DNA from: Anabaena sp. WA102
GTDB taxonomy: Bacteria; Cyanobacteriota; Cyanobacteriia; Cyanobacteriales; Nostocaceae
Direction of reading: 5' to 3'
DNA: 64,000 bases
Assembly (NCBI RefSeq): GCF_001277295.1
Contig: NZ_CP011456.1
Location: 434,001 to 498,000 of the forward strand
Positions 26,362 to 34,543 of the stretch are shown here, piece by piece; the stretch's first letter is position 1; every line of letters begins with the position of its first letter. The position numbers and the translations under genes were made by a program. The notes below the pieces were generated by a model. That model saw only the letters and a list, made by a program, of their open reading frames with translations. It was not told where the DNA came from and did no database searches.

Positions 26362-26386
26362 GGCGCAGGGCCTGCGCCCTTTCTCA
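26361..26386 (+). terminator. Perfect hairpin GGGCGCAGG-G-CCTGCGCCC
   Basis: A 9-bp inverted repeat around a single G is followed by TTTCTC. It caps the tandem array and may end ldcA transcripts, although the loop is short and the T tract weak; it could equally be a repetitive palindrome. Confidence 0.45.
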
Positions 26387-26435
26387 GCAAGTCAGAAGGA
26401 AGAATTAGAGTGACGCAAGAATAATATTAAATCTG

Positions 26436-26547
26436 GGCGTTGCTGATTAAGGGTATGAATTTTAGTCTCACGCAAAGGCGCAAAGACGCAAAGGTAAGAG
26501 TTTCAAAGATTCAATTTGGGAATTTCATACCTCGATTCAGCAACGCC
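26436..26547. mobile_element. MITE-like element, copy 1 (112 bp)
   Basis: The ends are inverted: GGCGTTGCTGATTAAGGGTA at the left, and the complement of GGCGTTGCTGAATCGAGGTA at the right. The flanks AAATCTG (left) and AAATCTG (right) form a target duplication of 7-8 bp. The interior carries the CTCACGCAAAGGCGCAAAGA repeat and no ORF. Two other copies share more than 90 percent of positions by eye. Confidence 0.85.
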
Positions 26548-26571
26548 AAATCTGAAAATTTTTGGGTTTTT

Positions 26572-27882
26572 CTAGGATTTTATGAAGTAATTTATGCCTT
26601 CTACCGACATTGTTTCGATAATATCAGCCGCTTTTTTTAAACCACCGCTGTTTTTTAAAGTATGTGATATCCGATTCGTGGCTTCTTGATAAGTAGAATC
26701 AGCAAGTAAACTATTAATTTTTCTCGTTACTTCATTACTATCAAATTTTTGTTTGTTTAACCTTAAAGCAACTCCAATATCTACAAGACGAGCCGCATTA
26801 TAATGTTGATCTCCAAAAAAAGGTAGAGCTAATATTGGTTTAGAAAAATACAAAGATTCGTTAATACTATTCATACCACAATGACTCACAAAAAGTACAA
26901 CGTTGGCATGGGAAAGAACTGCTTGTTGAGGAACAAAATTTTCGATACGAAAAGAATCTGGCAAATTAGAAATATGATGATGTTGGTTTGCTGGTAATGA
27001 CCATAAAACTTTTAATTTAGTATTTTTCAACCCCGTTAATAAGGCTTGAAACTGCCATTTTTCAATATTTACAAGCGTACCAAAAGCAACATATATAATG
27101 CCATTTGTTCCTTGTTTATCGTCTAACCATTGACTTAAAGAAGAACTAAGAGATGGAGGTGTTTTCGGAAAAATTGGCCCTACCATTTGTACCCAAGAAG
27201 GTAATTCTCTAGAAATTTCAATGCCAAAAGATGTCCCGACTATGATTAAATTTTTATCGTAAAGATTATTTAACTTTTTATTATTAGTATAACTTTGGCG
27301 CACTTGATTCTGTTTATTGGTATTAATTATAACATCAGGTAGGGATAAAATTGGACTGAGAAAATTAAGACAGCGTTCCCATAAGTTCATGTTCATAGAA
27401 TAAGATGTCCCAAACTGTGGATCTTTGCTACTTTTTTTGACAAAATTGCCTAAAAATCTAGTTTGAATAACATAAGGTATATTCATTTGTTGGGCTAAAT
27501 CCATTGCTGGAATCACAGCCCGATCAATAATTAATAGATCAGGATGATATTTTTCAAAAATAGGAATTAAACTTTTATACATGGGAGAATATAACTTGAT
27601 AAAGTGTTGCCACATCATATTTTCACCACGTAAATTGTTTTTCTCTTGAGAAACATTTCCCCAGAAATTTTCTGGTTGATTATCATTGTTATTTTCTGTT
27701 TCAGTTAGCCTGATTTCCCAAGGAATAAATTCAGCACCAGTTGTAGCTATCCAGTTCTTGGCAACTTCAGAAATAACAAATTTAACTGGATATCCTCGTT
27801 CAACTAGTTCTTGGGCGATCGCTATCATTTGATTGGTGTGTCCCCTTAATGGTAGGGAAACAAACATGATATTTTTTTTCAT
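26572..27882 (-). CDS. GT1-family glycosyltransferase (UGT/MGT-like)
   Basis: The 436-residue GT-B fold enzyme starts MKKNIMFVSLPLRGHTNQMI, the N-terminal acceptor domain with the conserved histidine. The C-terminal donor domain has SHCGMNSINESLYFSKPILA followed by PFFGDQHYNAARL, the UGT/MGT nucleotide-sugar signature. It probably transfers a sugar from an NDP-sugar to a lipid, carotenoid or secondary metabolite. It is related to zeaxanthin and macrolide glucosyltransferases; the substrate cannot be told. It stands alone, with a dispersed element about 24 bases upstream of its start. Confidence 0.85.
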   Translation of the reverse strand: MKKNIMFVSLPLRGHTNQMIAIAQELVERGYPVKFVISEVAKNWIATTGAEFIPWEIRLTETENNNDNQPENFWGNVSQEKNNLRGENMMWQHFIKLYSPMYKSLIPIFEKYHPDLLIIDRAVIPAMDLAQQMNIPYVIQTRFLGNFVKKSSKDPQFGTSYSMNMNLWERCLNFLSPILSLPDVIINTNKQNQVRQSYTNNKKLNNLYDKNLIIVGTSFGIEISRELPSWVQMVGPIFPKTPPSLSSSLSQWLDDKQGTNGIIYVAFGTLVNIEKWQFQALLTGLKNTKLKVLWSLPANQHHHISNLPDSFRIENFVPQQAVLSHANVVLFVSHCGMNSINESLYFSKPILALPFFGDQHYNAARLVDIGVALRLNKQKFDSNEVTRKINSLLADSTYQEATNRISHTLKNSGGLKKAADIIETMSVEGINYFIKS

Positions 27883-28288
27883 TGTTTTTAACTAATACAC
27901 TTCAGTAAGTTGGCGTTAAAAATTGTCGTTATGGCAAGGGAACAGGGAACACTTCGACAAGCTCAGTGCATCGCAGGGAACAGATAAGAACCTAAAGTTT
28001 CAGAATTTAAATCTAAGGGAACACCAAAAAATAAATTACCCAATTTTGTGGGATGGGCATCCTGCCTGTCCTTGATGATTAGCAGGCTTCTCGTCCCGCA
28101 CCACGAGAAATTTTTGGGTATTTTTTTAATTGGAAGTCCCTAAAGCGTCCTTGCTTACATCTCACTATGAGTAAGGGTGGGTTTATCCTGACTCCTGCTG
28201 TAAATCTTGAAGGTTAAAAATAGGCGAACCAAGCGTTATAATATGCGAGTTATACCTAATTTCAGGGAACTTTTGTTCAACTTCAAAA
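27883..28288. repeat. Repeat-filled divergent spacer
   Basis: No gene is present. It contains an element GTTGGCGTTAAAAATTGTCG near 27909-27938 that recurs before the Uma2 gene at 38960. It also contains a GGGAACA short repeat flanking CTTCGACAAGCTCAGTGCAT (inverted copy near 41670), and a 102-base block at 28039-28140 that recurs inverted at 34043-34190. Confidence 0.75.
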
Positions 28289-28951
28289 ATGTCTAGTATA
28301 AATTTTGACCCTAAGCCTACAATCTCGATTATTCTATCTACTTACAATCGAGCAGAATACTTAAATGATTGCATAAACAGTGTACTTCAACAAACTTTTC
28401 AGGATTTTGAATTAATTGTAGTTGATGATGGTAGCCAAGATCATACTTTTGAAATTGTCAATGATTACTTACGAAAATTTAATCATATCCGTTATCTTAA
28501 ACATCAAAATCGGAAATTAGCTTATGCCAGGAATGCGGGTATTCAAGCATCTTTTGGCAAGTATATCACATTTCTTGACAGTGACGATACCTATAAACCC
28601 AATCATCTACAGTCACGGTTGGAATTTATGCAAGCTAATCCAGAGATTGATTTGATTGTAGGTGGATTTGAAATTGCAGAAGAATTTTTTGTTGCTGATT
28701 ATTTCCAACCTGATCAGGTAATTAGCATTAGAGAGTGTATTGCGGGGGGAACATTTTTTGGAGAAAGACGCATATTTTTTGAATTAAAGGGATTTAATAA
28801 TATTGCTTACGGAGAGGACGTTGATTTATGGGAGCGGGCTGAAAAAATTTTCAAGACTCAGAAAATTAAAGAGCCAGAAACCTATGTTTATACTAGAGCA
28901 GAAGATAGTATCACCAAAGTTTTTCTAGATGAAATTTCCTCTGCCAATTAA
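28289..28951 (+). CDS. Family 2 glycosyltransferase (short)
   Basis: This 220-residue GT-A enzyme has ISIILSTYNRAEYLNDCINS, VVDDGSQD and the metal-binding DxD in FLDSDDTYKPNHL. It ends soon after the GEDVDLWERA region that contains the presumed catalytic base. It lacks transmembrane helices and is shorter than many GT2 enzymes, but all core motifs of the catalytic domain are there. It likely builds an exopolysaccharide or glycolipid; the substrate is unknown. ATG 28289 is supported by the conserved N-terminus. Confidence 0.87.
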   Translation: MSSINFDPKPTISIILSTYNRAEYLNDCINSVLQQTFQDFELIVVDDGSQDHTFEIVNDYLRKFNHIRYLKHQNRKLAYARNAGIQASFGKYITFLDSDDTYKPNHLQSRLEFMQANPEIDLIVGGFEIAEEFFVADYFQPDQVISIRECIAGGTFFGERRIFFELKGFNNIAYGEDVDLWERAEKIFKTQKIKEPETYVYTRAEDSITKVFLDEISSAN

Positions 28952-29042
28952 CATATCTACTATCCGAATTTTGAAGTGAGATTGACAAGCCAATGGCAGG
29001 ATTTACCAATGATTGCAGTTAGAGGTTTAAGTTGATTTTTTC

Positions 29043-29156
29043 GGCGTTGCTGATTAAGGGTATGAATTTTAGTCTCACGCAAAGGCGCAAAGACGCACTG
29101 AGGTTTGAGTTTTAAAGGTTCAATTTGGGAATTTCATACCTCAATTCAGCAACGCC
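29043..29156. mobile_element. MITE-like element, copy 2 (114 bp)
   Basis: It has the same inverted ends (GGCGTTGCTGATTAAGGGTA to TCAGCAACGCC) as copy 1, and is flanked on both sides by the 8-base duplication ATTTTTTC. It lies in the spacer (28952-29444) between the GT2 gene and gyrA; the remaining 290 bases are AT-rich and presumably hold the gyrA promoter. Confidence 0.9.
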
Positions 29157-29444
29157 ATTTTTTCAATTGCATCTATAAAATATTTTAGATATTTCTATTT
29201 TAAAGAAAGTTATTTTTAGATGCAATTAATTAATCAGATTTGTAAATTGTCGTCAATTATCTAGTCTGTTTATGTAAGTTGTAAATTGACTATTTTTGGA
29301 GATTGGATAGTATTTGTGTGAATTGTGGGAGAATATGTTAGAATTATAGCAAAATATGACAACTATTCAAAGTTAATTTGACATAATTTTGTCTTTTGTC
29401 AAGTTGAAGCCTAAAATCTACATTTTTTTGGAGTTTTCGAGTTT

Positions 29445-32087
29445 ATGACAACCTCACAGGAGAGGATTATCCCGACGGATTTGCGAGGTGAAATGTCGCG
29501 GTCTTATCTAGAATACGCCATGAGCGTCATTGTAGGTCGGGCGCTACCAGATGCTAGGGATGGACTCAAACCTGTGCATCGTCGCATCCTCTATGCCATG
29601 CACGAACTGGGTTTACTACATGATCGCCCCTTCAGGAAATGCGCCCGTGTGGTCGGGGAAGTGCTGGGTAAATATCACCCTCACGGTGACACGGCAGTGT
29701 ATGATGCCCTGGTGCGGATGGCGCAGGATTTTTCCATGCGATCGCCTCTCATCAGTGGACATGGTAACTTTGGTTCAGTGGACAATGATCCGCCGGCAGC
29801 AATGCGGTACACAGAATGTCGTCTGCACGCCTTAACCAGTGTTGCCCTCCTCCAAGATATTGAAGCCGAAACCGTAGACTTTGCCGATAACTTCGATGGT
29901 TCTCAACAAGAACCCACAGTTTTACCCTCCCGCATTCCCCAACTGCTGTTAAATGGTTCTTCGGGAATTGCTGTGGGAATGGCGACAAATATTCCCCCAC
30001 ATAACTTGGGAGAATTGATTGATGGATTAGTAGCCCTAATTCACAATCCCGAAATCACTGATATGCAGCTAATGCAGTATATTCACGGTCCCGACTTCCC
30101 GACCGGGGCGCAGATTTTGGGGGTGAGTGGCATTAAAGAAGCTTACACCACTGGACGCGGTTCAATTACCATGCGGGGTGTGGCTAATATTGAAACCCTT
30201 ACCCAACGCAACCGTCCAGAACGGGAAGCAATCATCATTACCGAATTGCCTTACCAAACCAATAAAGCGGCATTAATCGAAAAAATTGCCGAATTGGTGA
30301 ATGATAAACGCATTGATGGTATTTCCGATATCCGGGACGAGAGCGATCGCGACGGCATGAGAATTGTCATAGAATTAAAACGTGATGCCTATCCCCGCGT
30401 CGTTTTAAACAATCTTTATAAACAAACCCCTTTACAGTCTAACTTTGGGGCGAATATGTTGGCACTGGTCAACAGTGAACCCCAAACCCTAAACCTCAAA
30501 CGTTTCCTCAGCGTCTTCCTAGATTTCCGTATTCTCTCCATTGAACGCCGGACTCGCTACGAACTCAGGAAAGCCCAGGAACGAGATCACCTATTACAAG
30601 GCTTATTAATTGCCCTGTCACGATTAGATGCAATTATTGTTTTAATTCGTCATGCACCGGACGCACCCACAGCCAAAGGGGAATTAATCACCACTTACGG
30701 ACTGTCAGAAGTGCAAGCAGACGCAATTTTGCAAATGCAATTACGGCGACTAACAGCGCTAGAAGCCGATAAAATTCGCCTGGAACACGACGATTTACAA
30801 GTTAAAATTGGCGATTTAGAGGATATTTTAGCCAGACGGGAACGGGTGCTAGAAATCATTGAAACGGAAATCAGTCAAATTAAAACCAGTTTCGCCACAC
30901 CCCGGAGAACAGTAATTACTCATGGGGAAGGAGATATAGATGATATTGACTTAATTGCTAATGAAAAAGCAATTATTCTTGTCACCGAACAAGGTTACAT
31001 CAAACGGATGCCCGTTAACACCTTTGAATCTCAAAGCCGTGCCACCAGAGGCAAAGCCGGTGCGAAAGTCAAAGATGATGATACCATCGAGCATTTCCTC
31101 ACCTGCTGCGACCATGATAGTATTTTATTCTTTAGCGATCGCGGAGTCGTCTACTGCCTGAGAGCATATCAAATTCCCGTGAGTTCGCGCACCAGTCGCG
31201 GCACACCCATTGTGCAAATGTTGCCCATTCCCAAAGAAGAAAAAATTACCTCCATTGTCCCCGTAGACGAATTTAGCAGCGAAGAATATCTCGTCATGCT
31301 CACCAAAGGCGGTAACATCAAAAAAACCGTCCTAGAAGCATTTAGCCATATTCGCGCCAACGGATTAATTGCCATATCCTTAGAAGAAGGCGACCAACTG
31401 CGCTGGGTCAGAAGAGCCAGAGTAGAAGACAGCATAATTATCGGCTCACGTCAAGGTATGGCTATTCACTTCCGCTGCACCCATGATCAACTGCGTCCCC
31501 TGGGGAGAGCCACTCGTGGTGTAAAATCCATGAAACTCAAAAACAAAGACGAACTCATCGGCATGGATATCCTGCCAGCAGCTATTCTCGACACCTTGGA
31601 CACAGGTACAGAAGCAGAAATCGAAGAAACTGTAGAAATCGAAAATAGCGAAGAAACCGCAGAAATTGTAGAAACCGCAGAAATTGCCGAAATCGAAAAT
31701 AGTGAAGAAATCGTAGAAGTCACCAACACCAACAGTATTGGACCCTGGGTATTAGTCATTACCATGGGCGGTTATGGTAAGCGCGTTCCCGTTTCCCAAT
31801 TCCGACTGCAAAACCGTGCTGGACAAGGTTTAATGGCTACCAAATTCAAAAACCGCAAAACCAAAGACAAACTCGCCACCTTAAGAATTGTTAACAGCGA
31901 CGACGAAATCATGATGGCCACCAATCGTGGTATTATTATTCGTCAAGCCGTCAATGCCATTTCTATTCAATCAAGATCAGCTACTGGAGTTAAAGTGCAG
32001 CGTCTGGACGAAGATGATGCCATTACTGGAGTTGCTATTGTTCCCCCTGACACGGGTGATAATGGAGAACTAGAAGAAGCCGAATAG
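29445..32087 (+). CDS. gyrA: DNA gyrase subunit A
   Basis: The 880-residue subunit contains the winged-helix breakage-reunion core (EYAMSVIVGRALPDARDGLK), the active-site tyrosine in AAMRYTE, the coiled-coil gate, and a six-blade C-terminal beta-pinwheel. A GyrA-box-like SQSRATRGKAG opens the pinwheel, supporting gyrase rather than topoisomerase IV. Together with GyrB it introduces negative supercoils. Residues about 718-763 are an acidic, repetitive insert (EIEE, EIVETAEIAEIENSEE) in the pinwheel, absent from typical GyrA. ATG 29445 is right at the conserved start. A strong hairpin follows the stop. Confidence 0.95.
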   Translation: MTTSQERIIPTDLRGEMSRSYLEYAMSVIVGRALPDARDGLKPVHRRILYAMHELGLLHDRPFRKCARVVGEVLGKYHPHGDTAVYDALVRMAQDFSMRSPLISGHGNFGSVDNDPPAAMRYTECRLHALTSVALLQDIEAETVDFADNFDGSQQEPTVLPSRIPQLLLNGSSGIAVGMATNIPPHNLGELIDGLVALIHNPEITDMQLMQYIHGPDFPTGAQILGVSGIKEAYTTGRGSITMRGVANIETLTQRNRPEREAIIITELPYQTNKAALIEKIAELVNDKRIDGISDIRDESDRDGMRIVIELKRDAYPRVVLNNLYKQTPLQSNFGANMLALVNSEPQTLNLKRFLSVFLDFRILSIERRTRYELRKAQERDHLLQGLLIALSRLDAIIVLIRHAPDAPTAKGELITTYGLSEVQADAILQMQLRRLTALEADKIRLEHDDLQVKIGDLEDILARRERVLEIIETEISQIKTSFATPRRTVITHGEGDIDDIDLIANEKAIILVTEQGYIKRMPVNTFESQSRATRGKAGAKVKDDDTIEHFLTCCDHDSILFFSDRGVVYCLRAYQIPVSSRTSRGTPIVQMLPIPKEEKITSIVPVDEFSSEEYLVMLTKGGNIKKTVLEAFSHIRANGLIAISLEEGDQLRWVRRARVEDSIIIGSRQGMAIHFRCTHDQLRPLGRATRGVKSMKLKNKDELIGMDILPAAILDTLDTGTEAEIEETVEIENSEETAEIVETAEIAEIENSEEIVEVTNTNSIGPWVLVITMGGYGKRVPVSQFRLQNRAGQGLMATKFKNRKTKDKLATLRIVNSDDEIMMATNRGIIIRQAVNAISIQSRSATGVKVQRLDEDDAITGVAIVPPDTGDNGELEEAE

Positions 32088-32098
32088 ACAATTAACAA

Positions 32099-32129
32099 GA
32101 TCCCCGACTTCTCTAAGAAGTCGGGGATC
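32099..32129 (+). terminator. 14-bp perfect hairpin after gyrA
   Basis: GATCCCCGACTTCT, a 3-base loop CTA, and the exact complement AGAAGTCGGGGATC lie 12 bases after the gyrA stop and 33 bases before lnt. There is no T tract directly after it, so it may be a processing site or a repetitive palindrome rather than a classical terminator. Confidence 0.55.
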
Positions 32130-32162
32130 TGAATTCCTTTAGGTGCTTTAGGACACAAGGAG

Positions 32163-33836
32163 ATGAGCAAACTCGGACAGCAAAAGATATCCAAATCCAT
32201 CATATATTATACCTTATCTCTCCTCGGTGGCATACTCATGGGAGTAACCGTAGCCCCTATTGGTGCATGGTTCTTGGCCTGGATTGCCCTTGTTCCCTTG
32301 TGGATATTAGTTATTAACTATACATCCAAAACAGATCCCCCTGCCCCCCGCCCCCTGCCCCTTGCCCTGCTTTGGGGTATCGGTTATCACGGAGTTGCTC
32401 TGTCATGGATTACAGGGATTCATCCTATGGATTGGTTAGGTGTTCCTTGGTTGCCTAGTTTAACTATTACCCTCCTTTGTTGGGCATTTATTAGCCTGTG
32501 GGGAGGAATATTAGTTACTGTTTGGGCGGCTTTAATGGTGCGTCTAGATAGGGGAAATCCTTGGTTGCGTGTTCTCTTTGGTACAGCCTTATGGTGTGGG
32601 TTAGAAAGTCTCTGGAGCGCTAGTCCTCTGTGGTGGAGTTCTTTGGCTTACACTCAATCACCGCAAAATCTGGTAATTTTACATTTAGGACAGCTTTCTG
32701 GTCCGAATTCTGTCACGGCGGTAATTGTGGCGTTTAATGGGTTAATTGCGGAATATCTCACGCAAAGGCGCAAAGGCGCAAAGGAAGAGGGGAGTTTAGG
32801 GAAAGGTTTTGTTAATGGTTATTTAATTTTGGCTGTTTCCTTATTAATTATTTCTCATTTTATCGGCTTTATTCTCTACACTGCACCCCTAAATCTAACC
32901 TCAAGTACGGCTTTAAAAATTGGTGTTATTCAAGGTAATATTCCTAATAAAATTAAGGTTCTTCCTCAAGGTTTACGTCGGGCGATTACTGGTTATACTG
33001 AAGGATATTTAAATTTAACTAATCAAGGTGTGCAAGCTGTTCTTACCCCGGAGGCTTCTATACCTATTTTTTCTCGTGATTTACTTCAAACTCCTTTGTT
33101 AGCTGCTATTCGAGAAAAGGGTGTAATAGCTTGGATAGGTGCATTTGGTGAAAGAGGAAATAGTTATACAAATAGTTTATTTACAGTTCTTGGTAATGGG
33201 GAAGTTACCAGCCGTTATGATAAATCTAAACTTGTACCATTAGGAGAATATATTCCTTTTGAAAATATTTTAGGTGGACTGATTCAACGGTTATCACCCC
33301 TAGAAGCACATCAAGTTGCGGGTAAAGCCCAGCAAATTTTTGATACTCCTTTTGGTAAGGTAATTGTTGGTATTTGTTACGAATCTGCTTTTGCGGAAAA
33401 TTTTCGTTATCAAGCTTCTATGGGTGGGAAATTTATTCTCAGTTCGTCGAATGATGCCCATTATACGGCAGCAATGGCAGATCAACATCATGCCCAGGAT
33501 ATCATGCGGGCAATTGAAACTGATAGATGGGCGGTGAGGGCAACAAATACAGGCTATTCGGCATTTATTAATCCCCATGGGCAAACTCTCTGGAAATCGG
33601 CTTATAATACCTATCAAACCCACGCAGAAACTATTTATCCCCGTCAAACTCGGACTTTATATGTGCGTTGGGGTGATTGGTTAACTCCTTTATTGTTGGT
33701 TCTGAGTGCTTTGAGTCGGATATTCCAAAGCCTTGTACTTTTTTGTGATAAAAATCCGCGAAACCCTTATTACAGCAAATTGTCATCAAACCCGGAACAA
33801 GAACCCCGCCCCCAACCCCCTCCCCGCAAGCGATGA
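32163..33836 (+). CDS. lnt: Apolipoprotein N-acyltransferase
   Basis: The 557-residue membrane enzyme attaches the third acyl chain to lipoproteins. Six to seven N-terminal helices are followed by a nitrilase domain with the catalytic glutamate (LTPEASIP), lysine (YDKSKLVPLGEYIPF) and cysteine (VGICYESAF). Two parts are repeat-derived: the loop LTQRRKGAKEEGSL (32757-32795), encoded by the CTCACGCAAAGGCGCAAAGG repeat, and the C-terminal tail after ALSRIFQ, which reads through dispersed repeats and ends PQPPPRKR. The catalytic residues are intact, so it is probably active. Confidence 0.93.
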   Translation: MSKLGQQKISKSIIYYTLSLLGGILMGVTVAPIGAWFLAWIALVPLWILVINYTSKTDPPAPRPLPLALLWGIGYHGVALSWITGIHPMDWLGVPWLPSLTITLLCWAFISLWGGILVTVWAALMVRLDRGNPWLRVLFGTALWCGLESLWSASPLWWSSLAYTQSPQNLVILHLGQLSGPNSVTAVIVAFNGLIAEYLTQRRKGAKEEGSLGKGFVNGYLILAVSLLIISHFIGFILYTAPLNLTSSTALKIGVIQGNIPNKIKVLPQGLRRAITGYTEGYLNLTNQGVQAVLTPEASIPIFSRDLLQTPLLAAIREKGVIAWIGAFGERGNSYTNSLFTVLGNGEVTSRYDKSKLVPLGEYIPFENILGGLIQRLSPLEAHQVAGKAQQIFDTPFGKVIVGICYESAFAENFRYQASMGGKFILSSSNDAHYTAAMADQHHAQDIMRAIETDRWAVRATNTGYSAFINPHGQTLWKSAYNTYQTHAETIYPRQTRTLYVRWGDWLTPLLLVLSALSRIFQSLVLFCDKNPRNPYYSKLSSNPEQEPRPQPPPRKR

Positions 33837-34543
33837 GGGGGCTAAGATGTACCTCATAAGATTGGAAATCGCTGTAATAAGGGACTTCCAAGAAATAAAT
33901 TATCCTGATTAACGAACCACGGAGGCGCAGAGGACACAGAGGAATAAGGGTTTGAGGGATTTTTGCGTTAGGTGGTTTATCGGTTGTCAAGAGATTGCTT
34001 CCTTTCACTCGCAATGACAACTCATGCAGCACAGGTTTATTAGAGACTTCCAATCAAAAAAATATCCCAAAATTTCTTGTGGTGCGGGCATACTATGGCT
34101 AACGCCACGCTACGCTATCGACAAGCTCAGTACAAGTCTTGCCCGCTAATCATCAAGGACGGGCAAGGATGCCCATCCCACAAAATTGGATCATTTTTTT
34201 TGTGGAGTTCTCTAAATGGTTTAGCTTTACTCAGCCTGCCCTATTTATGAGAAAATCCTAGACAAAACAATCTGAGTTATGTCCGCAATTTCCCAGATTT
34301 ACCACCTCTTCAAGCAACGGGAGACATTCACCTGTAGCAATCATCATCAATAAATCCCCTTTTTCTCAGACATAAATATAGAAATTATGTCCTAACTTTT
34401 AGATCAAACCACTTGATTTTCTGAAATTAATTCGTAAAAATACAAATAAGTCTAACATCTTGTAGGCTCTCTTGGTGACAACTTAACCTTATCCAATATC
34501 TAGAGTCCGCTTGCGCGGACTTTTTTATTTATCTGGATATTTT
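33837..34543. repeat. 700-base repeat-rich spacer between lnt and the TPR gene
   Basis: Several dispersed pieces are packed here: GGAGGCGCAGAGGACACAGA near 33920, and an element at 34043-34190 that is the inverted copy of 28039-28140. Inside the latter lies an extra segment with GGCTAACGCCACGCTACGCT, which is also found near 41890. The last 290 bases look unique, contain a tiny ORF (34279-34353, 24 codons) of doubtful meaning, and end in an intrinsic terminator. No protein gene can be supported. Confidence 0.65.
34504..34527 (+). terminator. Intrinsic terminator without an evident plus-strand gene
   Basis: The stem AGTCCGC/GCGGACT with loop TTGC is followed by TTTTTTATTT. It is a textbook Rho-independent terminator for plus-strand RNA. 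The nearest plus-strand gene (lnt) ends 670 bases upstream, so a small RNA may end here. Confidence 0.75.

Noticed and set aside
26175..26424. Open frames with Pro-Pro-Leu or Gly-Gly-Arg repeats
   Set aside because: They only read through the 18-bp tandem array; both strands and two frames are open because of the repeat composition.
34279..34353. 24-codon ORF in the unique part of the lnt-TPR spacer
   Set aside because: No ribosome binding site or conservation can be shown; a non-coding RNA ending at the terminator is at least as likely.
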